A DNA stretch of 58,708 bases from Bacteroidota bacterium (GCA_018829205.1 JAHJUE010000026.1:1-58708), one strand, 5' to 3'. Numbered from the stretch's first letter, positions 12,243 through 21,891 are shown. The notes: generated by a model not told the origin, from the sequence alone. Translations and numbers: made by a program.

Positions 12243-13136
12243 ATGAAACATTTCAAAACAATAAGTGAATTACATGAAATACAGGGTTATCCTCAACCGG
12301 AGAATCCCTTACTCGGCCTAAAAAGACTTAAGAAAACTGCAAATCCTTTGAATGTTTCTGAAATATCATATGACTTTTATTTCATATGTCTTAAGAAATT
12401 AAAAAAGGGAAATATTTGGTACGGAAAAACCAAATACGATCCTGATCAAGGATTCATGTACTTTATGAAACCAAACCAAATAATTTCTCTTCACGATGTT
12501 ATATTGAAAGACAAAGGATTCTCGATTGAAATTCATGAAGATTTTTTGATGGGTCATCCTTTATTTACAGAAATCAAAAAATATGATTTTTTTGATTACG
12601 AAACACGAGAAGCTCTTCATCTTTCTCCAAGAGAAGAAAAAATAATGTGGTCGTTGTTCAATAAAATGGAAGCTGAGTACGGCAATAATCCGGACGAGTT
12701 CAGCAAATCAATTATTCTTTCTCATTTAGATTCTATTCTAAAGTATGCTCAACGTTTTTATAAAAGGCAGTTCATTGATAGGAAACCGTTATCAGGAATT
12801 ACTATTACAAAATTCAACGAAATATTTAATGAATATTTTGTTAAAGGAGACATGGCAGGAAAAGGTTTACCGACAGTGAATTACATAGCTTCACAGCTTA
12901 ATCTTTCACCCAAATATTTAAGTGACTTATTGAAGCAGGAAACGGGGAAAACCGCTTTAGAACTGATTCATCTTTATATAGTTTCCGAGGCAAAAAATAT
13001 GTTGGTAGAAGGCAAACAAAGTATTTCAGAAATTGCATATCAACTTGGATTTGAAAATCCGCCGTATTTTTCTCGAATGTTTAAAAAAGAAGTTGGAGTA
13101 AGTCCAAAGGAATTTAAAAACCATTTTCTGAATTAA
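12243..13136 (+). CDS. AraC-family transcriptional regulator
   Basis: 297 residues. The N-terminal ~180 residues are a cupin-like sensing region. The C-terminal ~100 residues are a double helix-turn-helix: VNYIASQLNLSPKYLSDLLK, then ISEIAYQLGFENPPYFSRMF followed by KKEVGVSPKEFK. This layout is common in Bacteroidota regulators placed beside aldo/keto reductases and dehydrogenases. Being directly downstream of three reductases on the same strand, it probably controls them; the ligand is unknown. Confidence 0.9.
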   Translation: MKHFKTISELHEIQGYPQPENPLLGLKRLKKTANPLNVSEISYDFYFICLKKLKKGNIWYGKTKYDPDQGFMYFMKPNQIISLHDVILKDKGFSIEIHEDFLMGHPLFTEIKKYDFFDYETREALHLSPREEKIMWSLFNKMEAEYGNNPDEFSKSIILSHLDSILKYAQRFYKRQFIDRKPLSGITITKFNEIFNEYFVKGDMAGKGLPTVNYIASQLNLSPKYLSDLLKQETGKTALELIHLYIVSEAKNMLVEGKQSISEIAYQLGFENPPYFSRMFKKEVGVSPKEFKNHFLN

Positions 13137-13234
13137 CTCTATTTCAAATCTTAACAAATCATAATCATCATAAAAATCAGCGTTCTATTTGTTTTCCTAT
13201 TCTGTATCTTAAAATTCAAAAAACTCAGAATAAA

Positions 13235-13957
13235 ATGATAAAAGAAAAACAAGATCTTATAATAAAAGTAAATGAGTTATTAATAAATCGTTTCGGCATC
13301 CCGCCTAGGAATAAAAAACTTCCCGACCCTGTTGAAATGCTGATTGCTACAATACTTTCACAGAACACAAATGACAGAAATTCATATCAGGCATATCAAA
13401 ATCTAAAAAAGAAATTTTCCGACTGGACGGAAATATTAAAAACCCCGGTAGGCGTTATTGAAAAAGAAATAAAAGTCGCCGGACTTGGAAAACAAAAGTC
13501 CAAAGCGATTAAAAATTTTGTAAAACAGCTTTATGAAAAAGAAGGGAAGTTATCCTTAAAATATTTAGATAATTTTTTAAGTGATGAAGCAATAAAAGAT
13601 TTAACTTCGTTTAAAGGTGTCGGTGTAAAAACCGCAAGCTGCGTTCTTCTTTTCGCAATGGATAGAAATATATGTCCCGTTGATACACATGTTCACCGCA
13701 CTGTTAACAGAATTGGTATTGTAAATGCCGGCGCACCCGATAAAACATTTTTTCTGCTCAACGAAAACTTTCCTGAAAAAAAGGCTCATTCATTTCATAC
13801 AAATCTTATACGGCTGGGCAGAGAAATATGCAAACCACAAAAACCTGTTTGCGCCGTTTGTCCGCTCGAAAAAATATGCGGTTTTGAAGATAAAAATTAT
13901 GATTCAAAATCATCTTCAAAAGAGATTTCATTTATGCTTTTGGATAATATTCAATAA
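13235..13957 (+). CDS. nth: Endonuclease III (DNA glycosylase/AP lyase)
   Basis: 240 residues. The helix-hairpin-helix FKGVGVKTASCV contains the catalytic Lys132, and CPVDTHVHRTVNRIG the catalytic Asp150. The [4Fe-4S] loop is CKPQKPVCAVCPLEKIC (C-X6-C-X2-C-X5-C, Cys199/206/209/215). It removes oxidised pyrimidines in base-excision repair. It is slightly longer than E. coli Nth (211 aa), with a short extra C-terminal tail. The stop is followed by the toxin-antitoxin promoter only 5 nt later. Confidence 0.93.
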   Translation: MIKEKQDLIIKVNELLINRFGIPPRNKKLPDPVEMLIATILSQNTNDRNSYQAYQNLKKKFSDWTEILKTPVGVIEKEIKVAGLGKQKSKAIKNFVKQLYEKEGKLSLKYLDNFLSDEAIKDLTSFKGVGVKTASCVLLFAMDRNICPVDTHVHRTVNRIGIVNAGAPDKTFFLLNENFPEKKAHSFHTNLIRLGREICKPQKPVCAVCPLEKICGFEDKNYDSKSSSKEISFMLLDNIQ

Positions 13958-13961
13958 GCCC

Positions 13962-13990
13962 TTGACAGTATATCACTATTGTGATATATT
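13962..13990 (+). promoter_or_regulatory. Sigma-70-type promoter with overlapping operator palindrome of the RHH/PIN module
   Basis: TTGACA (13962-13967), a 17-nt spacer, then TATATT (13985-13990). The spacer and -10 contain an inverted repeat TATATCAC (13969-13976)/GTGATATA (13981-13988) with a 4-nt loop. It would let the RHH antitoxin repress its own operon. Transcription would begin near 13997, so the GTG at 13981 cannot be the start codon. Confidence 0.75.
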
Positions 13991-14010
13991 CAAACAAAAA
14001 AAGAATAAAA

Positions 14011-14253
14011 ATGTTAAGAACAATAATAACGCTTTCACAAGATTTAAAAATGTGGCTGGACAGATACAGCAGGGAAAGAAAACAGTCTACCGCTGAAACA
14101 ATTCGTGAAGCATTAATAGAGTACAGAAAGAAAAAAAGCGAGGAGAAATCACTGGATGTTTTTCTTTCAACTTCAGGATTATGGAAAGAAAAAAAAATGA
14201 ATGGTACTGATTATTCCGAGAAAATCCGAAAGGATTGGGAAACAAGAAAATGA
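14011..14253 (+). CDS. Ribbon-helix-helix (CopG-type) antitoxin
   Basis: 80 residues. The N-terminal RTIITLSQDLKMWLDRYS followed by STAETIREALIEY is a ribbon-helix-helix DNA-binding domain. The C-terminal part (LWKEKKMNGTDYSEKIRKDW) would be the toxin-neutralising tail. It is placed at ATG 14011 because transcription from the promoter just upstream starts near 13997. It overlaps the PIN toxin gene by 4 nt (ATGA), the usual order for a VapBC-like pair. Confidence 0.85.
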   Translation: MLRTIITLSQDLKMWLDRYSRERKQSTAETIREALIEYRKKKSEEKSLDVFLSTSGLWKEKKMNGTDYSEKIRKDWETRK

Positions 14254-14624
14254 AAATAAAATATCTTGTTGATACCGTAATTATTATTGATCATCTCAAC
14301 GGGATTAAAAAAGCTACAGATTGGCTGTTAAAAAACGCAGATGGCAGTACGGTTATTTCTGTTATCACAAGAGCTGAAGTATTGTCGGGCGCAGAAGAAA
14401 ATGAGAAAAGCTCCATTTCCACCTTGCTTGATAAATTTGAGTGTCTCGCAATTACAAAAGAGATTAGCGATATCGCTGCTGAATTAAGCCAAAAAAAAGG
14501 ATGGAAATTGCCGGATGCATTTCAAGCAGCTTTGGCTAAAAAGAATAATTTATTATTGGTAACAAGAAATACAAAAGATTTTTCGCCTAAATTGGATTTT
14601 GTAAATATTCCTTACAAAATTTAA
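14250..14624 (+). CDS. PIN-domain ribonuclease toxin (VapC-like)
   Basis: 124 residues from the ATG overlapping the antitoxin stop. The PIN acidic residues are present: Asp8 (YLVDTVIIIDHL), Glu43 (ITRAEVLSG), Asp89 (LPDAFQAALA) and Asp110 (LVTRNTKDF). VapC toxins are Mg-dependent endoribonucleases, often of tRNA, inactivated by the antitoxin. An upstream in-frame ATG (14235) would add five residues; the 14250 start is preferred for its overlap with the antitoxin stop. Confidence 0.88.
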   Translation: MKIKYLVDTVIIIDHLNGIKKATDWLLKNADGSTVISVITRAEVLSGAEENEKSSISTLLDKFECLAITKEISDIAAELSQKKGWKLPDAFQAALAKKNNLLLVTRNTKDFSPKLDFVNIPYKI

Positions 14625-14802
14625 CTGATTATAAAATTCTATTTAACACGCTTCCGGATAATATATCCTAATATTTAAGCTAATTCATAAAACCCACTAT
14701 TTCGGGCATTATTATCGGTTTTTATATAATATTTCAAGTTTTTATTTCAAATATTAGTTCGTTATATTGTTACGCTAAATCATAAATAATGGGACAATTT
14801 TG

Positions 14803-16206
14803 ATGAGTGAAAAATTTGATATTGCTGTACTTGGGGGCGGACCCGGCGGATATGTAGCGGCAATTAGAGCGGCTCAGCTTGGTTTTAAAACAGTAGTTAT
14901 TGATAAAGATAATTTAGGCGGTATTTGCCTTAACTGGGGATGTATTCCGACAAAGTCTCTTCTTAAAAACGCTGAAGTTTATGAAATGATGAATAAACAT
15001 GCGGGCGATTTCGGTATTAAGGTAGAAGGATTAAGTTTCGATTTTTCGAAAATAATAAAAAGAAGCAGAAACGTCGCTACTAAAATGTCGCGCGGTGTTG
15101 ATTTCTTAATGAAAAAAAACAATATACAGGTGATAAAAGGTTTCGGAAAATTTAAATCTGGCAGTCAAATTGATGTTTTGGATTCTGACGGTACAATAAT
15201 TAATACTGTTGAAGCCGGTAAAATTATTATTGCTACGGGAGCCCGTCCTAAATTAATTGATTCAATTCCGGTTGATCATAAAAATATTATAACTTCCAAA
15301 GAGGCAATGAGCCTTGAAACTCTTCCTAAAGATTTAATCGTAATCGGCGCCGGAGCAATCGGGGTTGAGTTCGCCTATTTCTATTCCGCTCTCGGCACAA
15401 ATGTAACAATTATTGAAATGATGGATTCTCTTGTCCCTGTTGAAGATAAAGAATCATCAAAGGCTTTGGAAGCCGCGTTTAAGAAAAGGAAAATTGAAAT
15501 TTATACATCGGCAAAGGTTGAAAGCGCCGTTGTAAAAGGAAAGAACGTAATAGTTACTATTGAAAAAGACGGAGAGAAAAAAGAACTGAAAGCCGAAAAA
15601 GTCCTAAACGCTATTGGCGTAACGGGAAATGTTGAAGGAATTGGGCTTGAAGATATTGGCGTTGAAATATTTAAAAATCATATTAAAGTTGATAAAGAAA
15701 CATATAAAACAAATATTGATAATGTTTACGCTATAGGCGATGTAATTGGACCGCCGTGGCTTGCTCATGTTGCTTCGGCCGAAGGTATTACATGTGTTGA
15801 AAAAATAAAAGGAATGAATGTCCCTTCTGTTGATTACAACTCTATTCCCGGTTGTACTTATTGTCAGCCTCAAATTGCCAGTTTAGGATTAACAGAAGAA
15901 AAAGCCAAGGAAGCCGGATACGAATTAAAAATTGGCAAATTCCCTTTTTCTGCGAGCGGTAAGTCGGCGGCAATAGGGGAAAGAGAAGGTTTTGTCAAAT
16001 TAATTTTCGACGCTAAATACGGGGAGCTGCTAGGCGCGCATATTGTAGGTTCTGAAGCTACGGAATTACTTGCCGAACTTGGAATTGTAAAATCTTTAGA
16101 AGGTACGGGCGAATCCATTATTAAAACAATTCATGCGCATCCGACGCTTTCCGAAGCGGTAATGGAAGCGGCTGCAATTGCATATGGAGAATCAGTCAAT
16201 TTCTAG
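14803..16206 (+). CDS. lpdA: Dihydrolipoyl dehydrogenase (E3)
   Basis: 467 residues. The FAD-binding GGGPGGYVAAIRAAQ, the redox-active disulfide GGICLNWGCIPTKS (Cys42/Cys47), the NAD-binding VIGAGAIGVEFAYFY and the C-terminal HAHPTLSEAVMEAA with the catalytic His-Glu are all intact. It reoxidises the lipoyl arms of E2 with NAD. A TTG directly before the ATG is less likely as the start; GGGA lies 8 nt upstream of the ATG. First gene of an lpdA-lipB-E1-E2-lipA operon, with its end overlapping lipB by 23 nt. Confidence 0.95.
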   Translation: MSEKFDIAVLGGGPGGYVAAIRAAQLGFKTVVIDKDNLGGICLNWGCIPTKSLLKNAEVYEMMNKHAGDFGIKVEGLSFDFSKIIKRSRNVATKMSRGVDFLMKKNNIQVIKGFGKFKSGSQIDVLDSDGTIINTVEAGKIIIATGARPKLIDSIPVDHKNIITSKEAMSLETLPKDLIVIGAGAIGVEFAYFYSALGTNVTIIEMMDSLVPVEDKESSKALEAAFKKRKIEIYTSAKVESAVVKGKNVIVTIEKDGEKKELKAEKVLNAIGVTGNVEGIGLEDIGVEIFKNHIKVDKETYKTNIDNVYAIGDVIGPPWLAHVASAEGITCVEKIKGMNVPSVDYNSIPGCTYCQPQIASLGLTEEKAKEAGYELKIGKFPFSASGKSAAIGEREGFVKLIFDAKYGELLGAHIVGSEATELLAELGIVKSLEGTGESIIKTIHAHPTLSEAVMEAAAIAYGESVNF

Positions 16207-16885
16207 AATATTTGAATATTGCGATCTCGGTCAGATAAGTTATCAGAACGCTTGGGATTTACAGAAAAGTGTTTTTGAACGGCGGACTAAAAATGAGATT
16301 AATGATATTATTTTCTTATTGGAGCATCCGCATACTTATACTCTTGGTAAAACCGCGCATAAGGATAATCTGATTTATAATGAGTTTGAATTAAAAGAAA
16401 AAAAAATTACCGTATTCGAAATTGACCGTGGCGGAGATATTACATATCACGGACCGGGTCAAATAGTCGGCTACCCGATCATTGATCTGAAAAACTGGAA
16501 ACAGGATACTCATTTGTATTTAAGAAATTTGGAAGAAGTTATTATACGAACATGCGCAGAATACGGACTTAGAACCGGAAGAAAAGAAAAATATACAGGC
16601 GTTTGGCTGGACGAAAGAAAAATCTGCGCAATCGGAATAAAGGTAAGCAGGTGGATTACGATGCATGGATTCGCATTTAATGTAAATACGGATTTAACTT
16701 ATTTCGACGGAATCATTCCTTGCGGAATAAAAGAAAAAGAAGTAACATCGCTTAGTAAAGAATTAGGCGGAAAAATTGAAATTCGGGAAATAAAAGAAAA
16801 AATCATTAAACATTTTAAAGATATTTTTGGCTACGATGAATATAGTACCGTTGAGAAAGAACTATTTGAAAAATATGTTCTGTAA
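16184..16885 (+). CDS. lipB: Octanoyl-[acyl-carrier-protein]:protein N-octanoyltransferase LipB
   Basis: 233 residues from ATG 16184; a TTG two codons earlier is also possible. Signature RGGDITYHGPGQIVGYP, catalytic Lys153 (CAIGIKVSRW) and Cys180 (IIPCGI). It transfers octanoate from ACP to the lipoyl lysines, first step of lipoate synthesis. The start lies inside the end of lpdA. Placement between E3 and E1 ties its job to the complex encoded here, completed by lipA at the operon's end. Confidence 0.94.
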   Translation: MENQSISRIFEYCDLGQISYQNAWDLQKSVFERRTKNEINDIIFLLEHPHTYTLGKTAHKDNLIYNEFELKEKKITVFEIDRGGDITYHGPGQIVGYPIIDLKNWKQDTHLYLRNLEEVIIRTCAEYGLRTGRKEKYTGVWLDERKICAIGIKVSRWITMHGFAFNVNTDLTYFDGIIPCGIKEKEVTSLSKELGGKIEIREIKEKIIKHFKDIFGYDEYSTVEKELFEKYVL

Positions 16886-16909
16886 CTAAAAACAAAAGAA
16901 AGGTTTGAA

Positions 16910-19000
16910 ATGGCAAATAATAAAACTGAAGATGTAACCGCTGTTGATAAAGAAAACGGAAAAGCTCCTACAGGTAAAATTGATTCTTTCGGCGGACTTT
17001 CAAAAAAAGAATTAATGAACGCGCTTCGTTTAATGTTTACCGCGCGTCAGATAGATAATAAAGTTCACAATTTAATTAAACAAGGCAAAGCGTATTTTCT
17101 TATCCCGGGTATGGGGCACGAAGCCACACAAATCGCGTTCGGCTTGGCAATGAAACCAAAAGTTGACTGGGGTTATCCGTATTACAGAGACATGGGATAT
17201 CTTCACGCGCTGGGCGTTAAAATTGAAGATATTCTACTTCATTACCTTGCAAAAGAAAATGACCCTATGACAGGCGGAAGACAAATGCCTTGCCATTGGA
17301 CTTCAAAAGAACTTAATGTGCCTTGTCAATCCAGTCCCACAGGCACACAATTTTTACAAGCCGTCGGTACGGCGCTTGCCGCAAAAAAGAAAGGGGAAAA
17401 TGCGGTTGTTTATGTAAGCAGCGGCGAAGGCGCGACAAGCGAAGGCGAATTTGCAGAAGCAGTTAACTGGGCGGCAAGAGAAAAACTCCCTGTTGTTTTC
17501 GTAATTCAGAATAATAGATGGGCTATTTCTGTTCCGGTAGAAGGTCAAAACGCCGGTAAAAACGCTTCCGTTGCTGAATTGATGAAAGGTTATGAAAATT
17601 TACTAAGATTAAGCGTTGACGGAACCGATTTCCTTGAAATGCATGCCACGGCTCAAACCGCTTTTAAATATGCCCGTCAAGGAAAAGGACCGGTTCTTGT
17701 TGAAGCACATACTGTTCGTTTGTTTTCACATTCTTCATCCGATGATGAAAAAAAATACAGAAGCAAGGAAGATATTGAAGAATCTCAGAAAAAAGATCCG
17801 ATAAAATTGTTTGTGGAAAAATTAATTAATAAAGGTATTCTCACCGAATTGGCTTACGAGGAATTCAAAAAAGAAATTGTAAATCATATAAATGAAGCGG
17901 CGGACTGGGTATTAACTCAAGCTGACCCTAAACCTGAAACCGCGTTCCGATATGTTTTGGATGAAAGCGGGAAAAGAGAAAATCTACCTTACGGAAAAAT
18001 TAAAAATGAAGGCAAACCGATTGTAATGGTTGACGCAATCAATCATGCTTTGCGCGAAGAAATGGAACGAAACGATAAAATTTATGTTTTCGGTGAAGAC
18101 GTTGCAGACGGTAAAGGCGGGGTTTTTACCGCGACAAAAGGTTTATCAACTCTATACGGAAATGAAAGAGTATTTAACTCACCCCTTGCCGAAGCAAGCA
18201 TTGCAGGTGTTGCTATCGGTATGGCATTAACGGGATTAAAACCCTGTGTTGAAATTCAATTCGGCGATTATATCTGGCCCGCATTTATGCAGATTAGAGA
18301 TGAACTGGTAATGTACCGGTACCGCTCAAATAATTTGTTTGAAGCGCCGGTTGTTATAAGAACTGCCATCGGAGGTTATATTCACGGAGGATTATACCAC
18401 AGCCAGAATATTGAAGCGTTTTTTGCTCATATGCCGGGACTGTTAATTGCATATCCTTCAAACTCAGCCGACGCTAAAGGACTGCTGAAAACGGCGTTAA
18501 GATTAAACGATCCCGTTTTGTTCCTTGAACATAAAGGATTATACAGACAAAGTTACGCTACGTCGCCGGAACCGGACGCGGATTATTTAGTACCGTTCGG
18601 AAAGGCAAAAGTATTTAAAGAAGGAAAAGATTTAACCGTTGTTGCTTGGGGAGCGATGGTGCATGAAACTAATTTCGCCGCAAAAAAATTGGAGGACGAA
18701 GGTTATTCAATTGAAATTATTGATTTACGGACAATTGCTCCTTTGGATATGGATACGGTAAAAAATTCAATTAAAAAAACCGGCAAAGCAATTGTAATTC
18801 ATGAGGATACCTTAACAGGAGGCTTCGGCGCCGAGGTAAGCGCCAGAATTGCTGAAGAGTGTTTTGAAATGCTTGACGCTCCGATAAGAAGAATAGGCGC
18901 GGCAGATACTCCTATTCCTTATCATCCCGTGCTGGAAAAAGCAGTGCTTCCTTCGCGTGATAAATTATATAATTCCTTAAAAGATCTTTTAATGTATTAA
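16910..19000 (+). CDS. 2-oxoacid dehydrogenase E1, alpha-beta fusion
   Basis: 696 residues combining E1 alpha (about 30-350) and E1 beta (about 365-696). The thiamine diphosphate motif is SSGEGATSEG with NN at 201-202. FSHSSSDDEKKYR is the alpha active-site loop. The beta half begins IVMVDAINHALREEM and contains FGEDVADGKGGVF. It oxidatively decarboxylates a 2-oxoacid and passes the acyl group to E2. Overall it is closest to the branched-chain/pyruvate alpha2beta2 type rather than AceE; the exact substrate cannot be read. Fused forms are known from other bacteria. Confidence 0.9.
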   Translation: MANNKTEDVTAVDKENGKAPTGKIDSFGGLSKKELMNALRLMFTARQIDNKVHNLIKQGKAYFLIPGMGHEATQIAFGLAMKPKVDWGYPYYRDMGYLHALGVKIEDILLHYLAKENDPMTGGRQMPCHWTSKELNVPCQSSPTGTQFLQAVGTALAAKKKGENAVVYVSSGEGATSEGEFAEAVNWAAREKLPVVFVIQNNRWAISVPVEGQNAGKNASVAELMKGYENLLRLSVDGTDFLEMHATAQTAFKYARQGKGPVLVEAHTVRLFSHSSSDDEKKYRSKEDIEESQKKDPIKLFVEKLINKGILTELAYEEFKKEIVNHINEAADWVLTQADPKPETAFRYVLDESGKRENLPYGKIKNEGKPIVMVDAINHALREEMERNDKIYVFGEDVADGKGGVFTATKGLSTLYGNERVFNSPLAEASIAGVAIGMALTGLKPCVEIQFGDYIWPAFMQIRDELVMYRYRSNNLFEAPVVIRTAIGGYIHGGLYHSQNIEAFFAHMPGLLIAYPSNSADAKGLLKTALRLNDPVLFLEHKGLYRQSYATSPEPDADYLVPFGKAKVFKEGKDLTVVAWGAMVHETNFAAKKLEDEGYSIEIIDLRTIAPLDMDTVKNSIKKTGKAIVIHEDTLTGGFGAEVSARIAEECFEMLDAPIRRIGAADTPIPYHPVLEKAVLPSRDKLYNSLKDLLMY

Positions 19001-19049
19001 ACAATAAAACTGCCCAATGGCAGTATAGATAGCGGGAGAAAAATATAAA

Positions 19050-20690
19050 ATGAGAGTCAATGTTGTAATGCCCAAAATGGGTGAAAGTATAAATGAAGGT
19101 ACATTGATTAAATGGCACAAAAAGAAAGGTGATCTAGTTCAAAAAGATGAAATAATTTTTGAAATCAGCACCGATAAAGTTGATACTGAAATTCCTAGTC
19201 CCGAAGCAGGTAAACTTATTGAAATTAAAGTGTTTGAACAGGAAACCGTAGAAGTTGATACCGTTGTTGCAATTATTGACACAAACGGCGAAGCCGCTGT
19301 TGATGAAAAACAAAATGAAAAGAAAAATAATACCGAACGTGTAACTGAGGAATCTAACGAAAAAGCTTCCACTACTCAGATTGGCGGAGAGTTGATCGAT
19401 ATTCCAATGCCTAAAATGGGCGAGTCTGTAATGGAAGGCACAATTATTAAATGGCATAAAAAAGTCGGCGATAAAGTAGGCAGGGATGAAATTATTTTTG
19501 ATATAAGCACAGATAAAGTTGATACCGAAGTGCCTTCGCCGATTGAAGGAACATTGTCGGAAATTCTTTTTAAAGAAGGCGAAACAGTTGATGTCGGTAT
19601 TGTCGTGGCCAAAATTTCCACTAGCGGCGGAATTGTAAAACCAAAAGAAGAAATCAAAATAAAGAATGCAGAAGAAATTAAACAGGAAGCATTAAAGGAA
19701 GAACCTGTCGCACAGGTTGGACATAGTGAAAAAATTAACGCTTCTTCATCAAATAGATTTTATTCACCGCTTGTGATGAATATTGCAAGTAAGGAAAATG
19801 TTTCGGCAAATGAACTTGAAACGATAAACGGTACGGGTGTTAACGGGAGAGTAACGAAAAACGATATTCTAAAATATATTGAAGACAGAAAAAGCGGCAA
19901 GGCTCCTGCTGCCGCTCCTCAAAAAATGTCATCATACCGGATGCCGGAACCTAAAGAAGGTCAACCGGTTGTTAAAAAAGGCGAGGGAGTAGAAATTATC
20001 CCCATGGATAATATCCGTAAAAGAATTATGTATCATATGACCAACAGCCGTGATACTTCTGTTCATGTTACCGCAGTGCTGGAAGTTGATATGACAAGAA
20101 TTCATAATTTTATCAATTCAAAAAGAGATGAATATTTTGAAAAAAGCGGGGTAAAATTAACCTATATGCCGTTTATCTCTCATGCTGTTATTAAAGGATT
20201 AAAAGAATATCCTTTATTAAACTCTTCAATTGACGGTGATAACATAGTAGTTAAAAAATATATTAATATTGGGATTGCCGTAGCTGTAGAACCAAATGGT
20301 TTAATTGTCCCAAATATTAAAAACGCTGATGAAAAAAATATTTTGGGGCTTTCTAAAGCCATAACCGAAATTGGAAAAAAAGCCCGTGGAAAAGGACTGA
20401 TACCCGACGATATTATGGACGGCACCTTTACTATTACTAATTACGGTGTTTTCGGTTCTTTATTCGGAACTCCGATTATAAATCAGCCTGAAGTAGGAAT
20501 ATTGGGTGTTGGCGCCGTGGTTAAAAAGCCTGTTGTAATTACTGTCGACGAAATCGACACAATAGCGGTTAAGCCTATGATGTATTTATCGCTTAGCCAT
20601 GATCATAGATTAGTTGACGGAATGCTCGGCGGTAAATTCTTAAAATCAATTAAAGACAGTTTGGAAAATTTTGATACGAGTATAGTTTAA
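19050..20690 (+). CDS. Dihydrolipoamide acyltransferase (E2) with two lipoyl domains
   Basis: 546 residues: two lipoyl domains (STDKVDTEIPSP, Lys43; STDKVDTEVPSP, Lys156), a charged linker, an E3-binding domain (about 233-275, ETINGTGVNGRVTKNDILKY), a short Ala/Pro hinge, and a catalytic domain ending SHDHRLVDGMLGG (His519, Asp523). It moves the acyl group to CoA and forms the core of the complex. GGGAGA about 8 nt upstream is a strong ribosome site. The substrate (pyruvate or branched chain) follows that of the adjacent E1. Confidence 0.93.
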   Translation: MRVNVVMPKMGESINEGTLIKWHKKKGDLVQKDEIIFEISTDKVDTEIPSPEAGKLIEIKVFEQETVEVDTVVAIIDTNGEAAVDEKQNEKKNNTERVTEESNEKASTTQIGGELIDIPMPKMGESVMEGTIIKWHKKVGDKVGRDEIIFDISTDKVDTEVPSPIEGTLSEILFKEGETVDVGIVVAKISTSGGIVKPKEEIKIKNAEEIKQEALKEEPVAQVGHSEKINASSSNRFYSPLVMNIASKENVSANELETINGTGVNGRVTKNDILKYIEDRKSGKAPAAAPQKMSSYRMPEPKEGQPVVKKGEGVEIIPMDNIRKRIMYHMTNSRDTSVHVTAVLEVDMTRIHNFINSKRDEYFEKSGVKLTYMPFISHAVIKGLKEYPLLNSSIDGDNIVVKKYINIGIAVAVEPNGLIVPNIKNADEKNILGLSKAITEIGKKARGKGLIPDDIMDGTFTITNYGVFGSLFGTPIINQPEVGILGVGAVVKKPVVITVDEIDTIAVKPMMYLSLSHDHRLVDGMLGGKFLKSIKDSLENFDTSIV

Positions 20691-20696
20691 TCTCGA

Positions 20697-20755
20697 TCTT
20701 TGTCATAATCAAGATAAAGACCAAGATAAAGTTAATGATAGAGATAAAGAGGAAT
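20697..20755. repeat. Degenerate 'AGATAAAG' repeats between E2 and lipA
   Basis: The spacer contains AAGATAAAG (twice) and AGATAAAG in imperfect tandem, with GATCTTTGTC as a partly inverted copy. It ends in AGAGG, which serves as the lipA ribosome site. Confidence 0.4.
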
Positions 20756-20756
20756 A

Positions 20757-21668
20757 ATGAAAATCAATCAGCATCAAAAAGCATTTAAAGAGACTACGGA
20801 AAAAAGCAGGGAAGAATTAGGTAAAAGACCCGAATGGCTGAAAGTTAGACTGCCCAGCGGACCGAACTTTAAAGATGTTCATTCGTTAATGCGCAACTCA
20901 AAATTAAACACCGTTTGCGAAGAAGCGCGATGCCCTAATCTGGCCGAATGCTGGAACAGCAGAACAGCTACATTTATGATTTTGGGAGATACATGCACAC
21001 GCAGCTGCGGATTCTGCAATGTAAAATTAGGAATGCCCAATGAACTTGATTTGGACGAACCTAGAAGAGTCGCCGAATCGGTTGAGGAATTAAAACTCCG
21101 TCACGTTGTAATTACTTCCGTAAACAGGGATGAATTAAAAGACGGCGGTGCGTCAATTTTTTCGGAGACTAATAAATTAATTCGAGAAAAAATGCCGAGC
21201 TGTACAATTGAAATATTAATCCCAGACTTCAAAGGCGAAGAACAAGCTTTTAACATTATTATGCAGAATCCTCCTGATATTCTAAATCACAACATGGAAA
21301 CCGTTAAAAGAATTTATCACGCCGTACGTCCGCAGGCAAAATATGAGAGAAGTCTGGAGCTTATTAGCTGGTTTAAAGCAAAAGGTCTTAGAACCAAAAG
21401 CGGAATTATGGTAGGCATTGGTGAAAGGACTGAAGAAGTATTGGAACTTATGAGGGACTTAAAAGTACACGGCTGCGATATTATGACTATTGGACAGTAT
21501 CTTCAGCCTACTAAAAATCATCTCCCGGTTGACAGATGGGTTACGCTCGACGAATTCGCGATGTACAAAGAAGAAGGAAAGAAAATGGGTTTTAAAGCCG
21601 TTGAGTCGGCCCCGCTCGTACGAAGTTCTTATCATGCCGATAAACACGCAAGGGACATGTGGGAATAA
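20757..21668 (+). CDS. lipA: Lipoyl synthase
   Basis: 303 residues. The auxiliary cluster motif CEEARCPNLAEC gives Cys54/59/65 (CX4CX5C). The radical SAM motif CTRSCGFC gives Cys80/84/87 (CX3CX2C). The C-terminal RSSYHA supplies the Ser ligand to the auxiliary cluster. It inserts two sulfurs into octanoyl-lysine. As last gene of the operon it completes the lipoylation of the E2 encoded just upstream. Confidence 0.96.
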   Translation: MKINQHQKAFKETTEKSREELGKRPEWLKVRLPSGPNFKDVHSLMRNSKLNTVCEEARCPNLAECWNSRTATFMILGDTCTRSCGFCNVKLGMPNELDLDEPRRVAESVEELKLRHVVITSVNRDELKDGGASIFSETNKLIREKMPSCTIEILIPDFKGEEQAFNIIMQNPPDILNHNMETVKRIYHAVRPQAKYERSLELISWFKAKGLRTKSGIMVGIGERTEEVLELMRDLKVHGCDIMTIGQYLQPTKNHLPVDRWVTLDEFAMYKEEGKKMGFKAVESAPLVRSSYHADKHARDMWE

Positions 21669-21687
21669 TATTGATTGAATAATTTTT

Positions 21688-21717
21688 AAGAGCAGCTTTT
21701 GCTGCTCTTTTTGTTTT
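21688..21717 (+). terminator. Rho-independent terminator of the 2-oxoacid dehydrogenase operon
   Basis: AAGAGCAGC (21688-21696), loop TTTT, GCTGCTCTT (21701-21709), then TTTGTTTT. It starts 20 nt after the lipA stop. Confidence 0.9.
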
Positions 21718-21891
21718 AAATACAAATTCGCGGTTGAATATTGTATGTTTATTGATATGAACATATAAAAAAATCGCTTAATACCGGAAATAAATTCTTC
21801 TCCGTTAAAATTTTTCATTAATTATTGGAAACGAATTATTAAATTTCATTTTCAAAAATTAAAAAAGTAATTAAGAATAAAAGAGAATATA

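Noticed and set aside
13981-14010. GTG start for the RHH antitoxin
   Set aside because: It is inside the promoter, upstream of the expected transcription start.
13725-14096. A 123-residue plus-strand frame across the nth end and the antitoxin start
   Set aside because: It overlaps two well-supported genes in another frame and has no family features.
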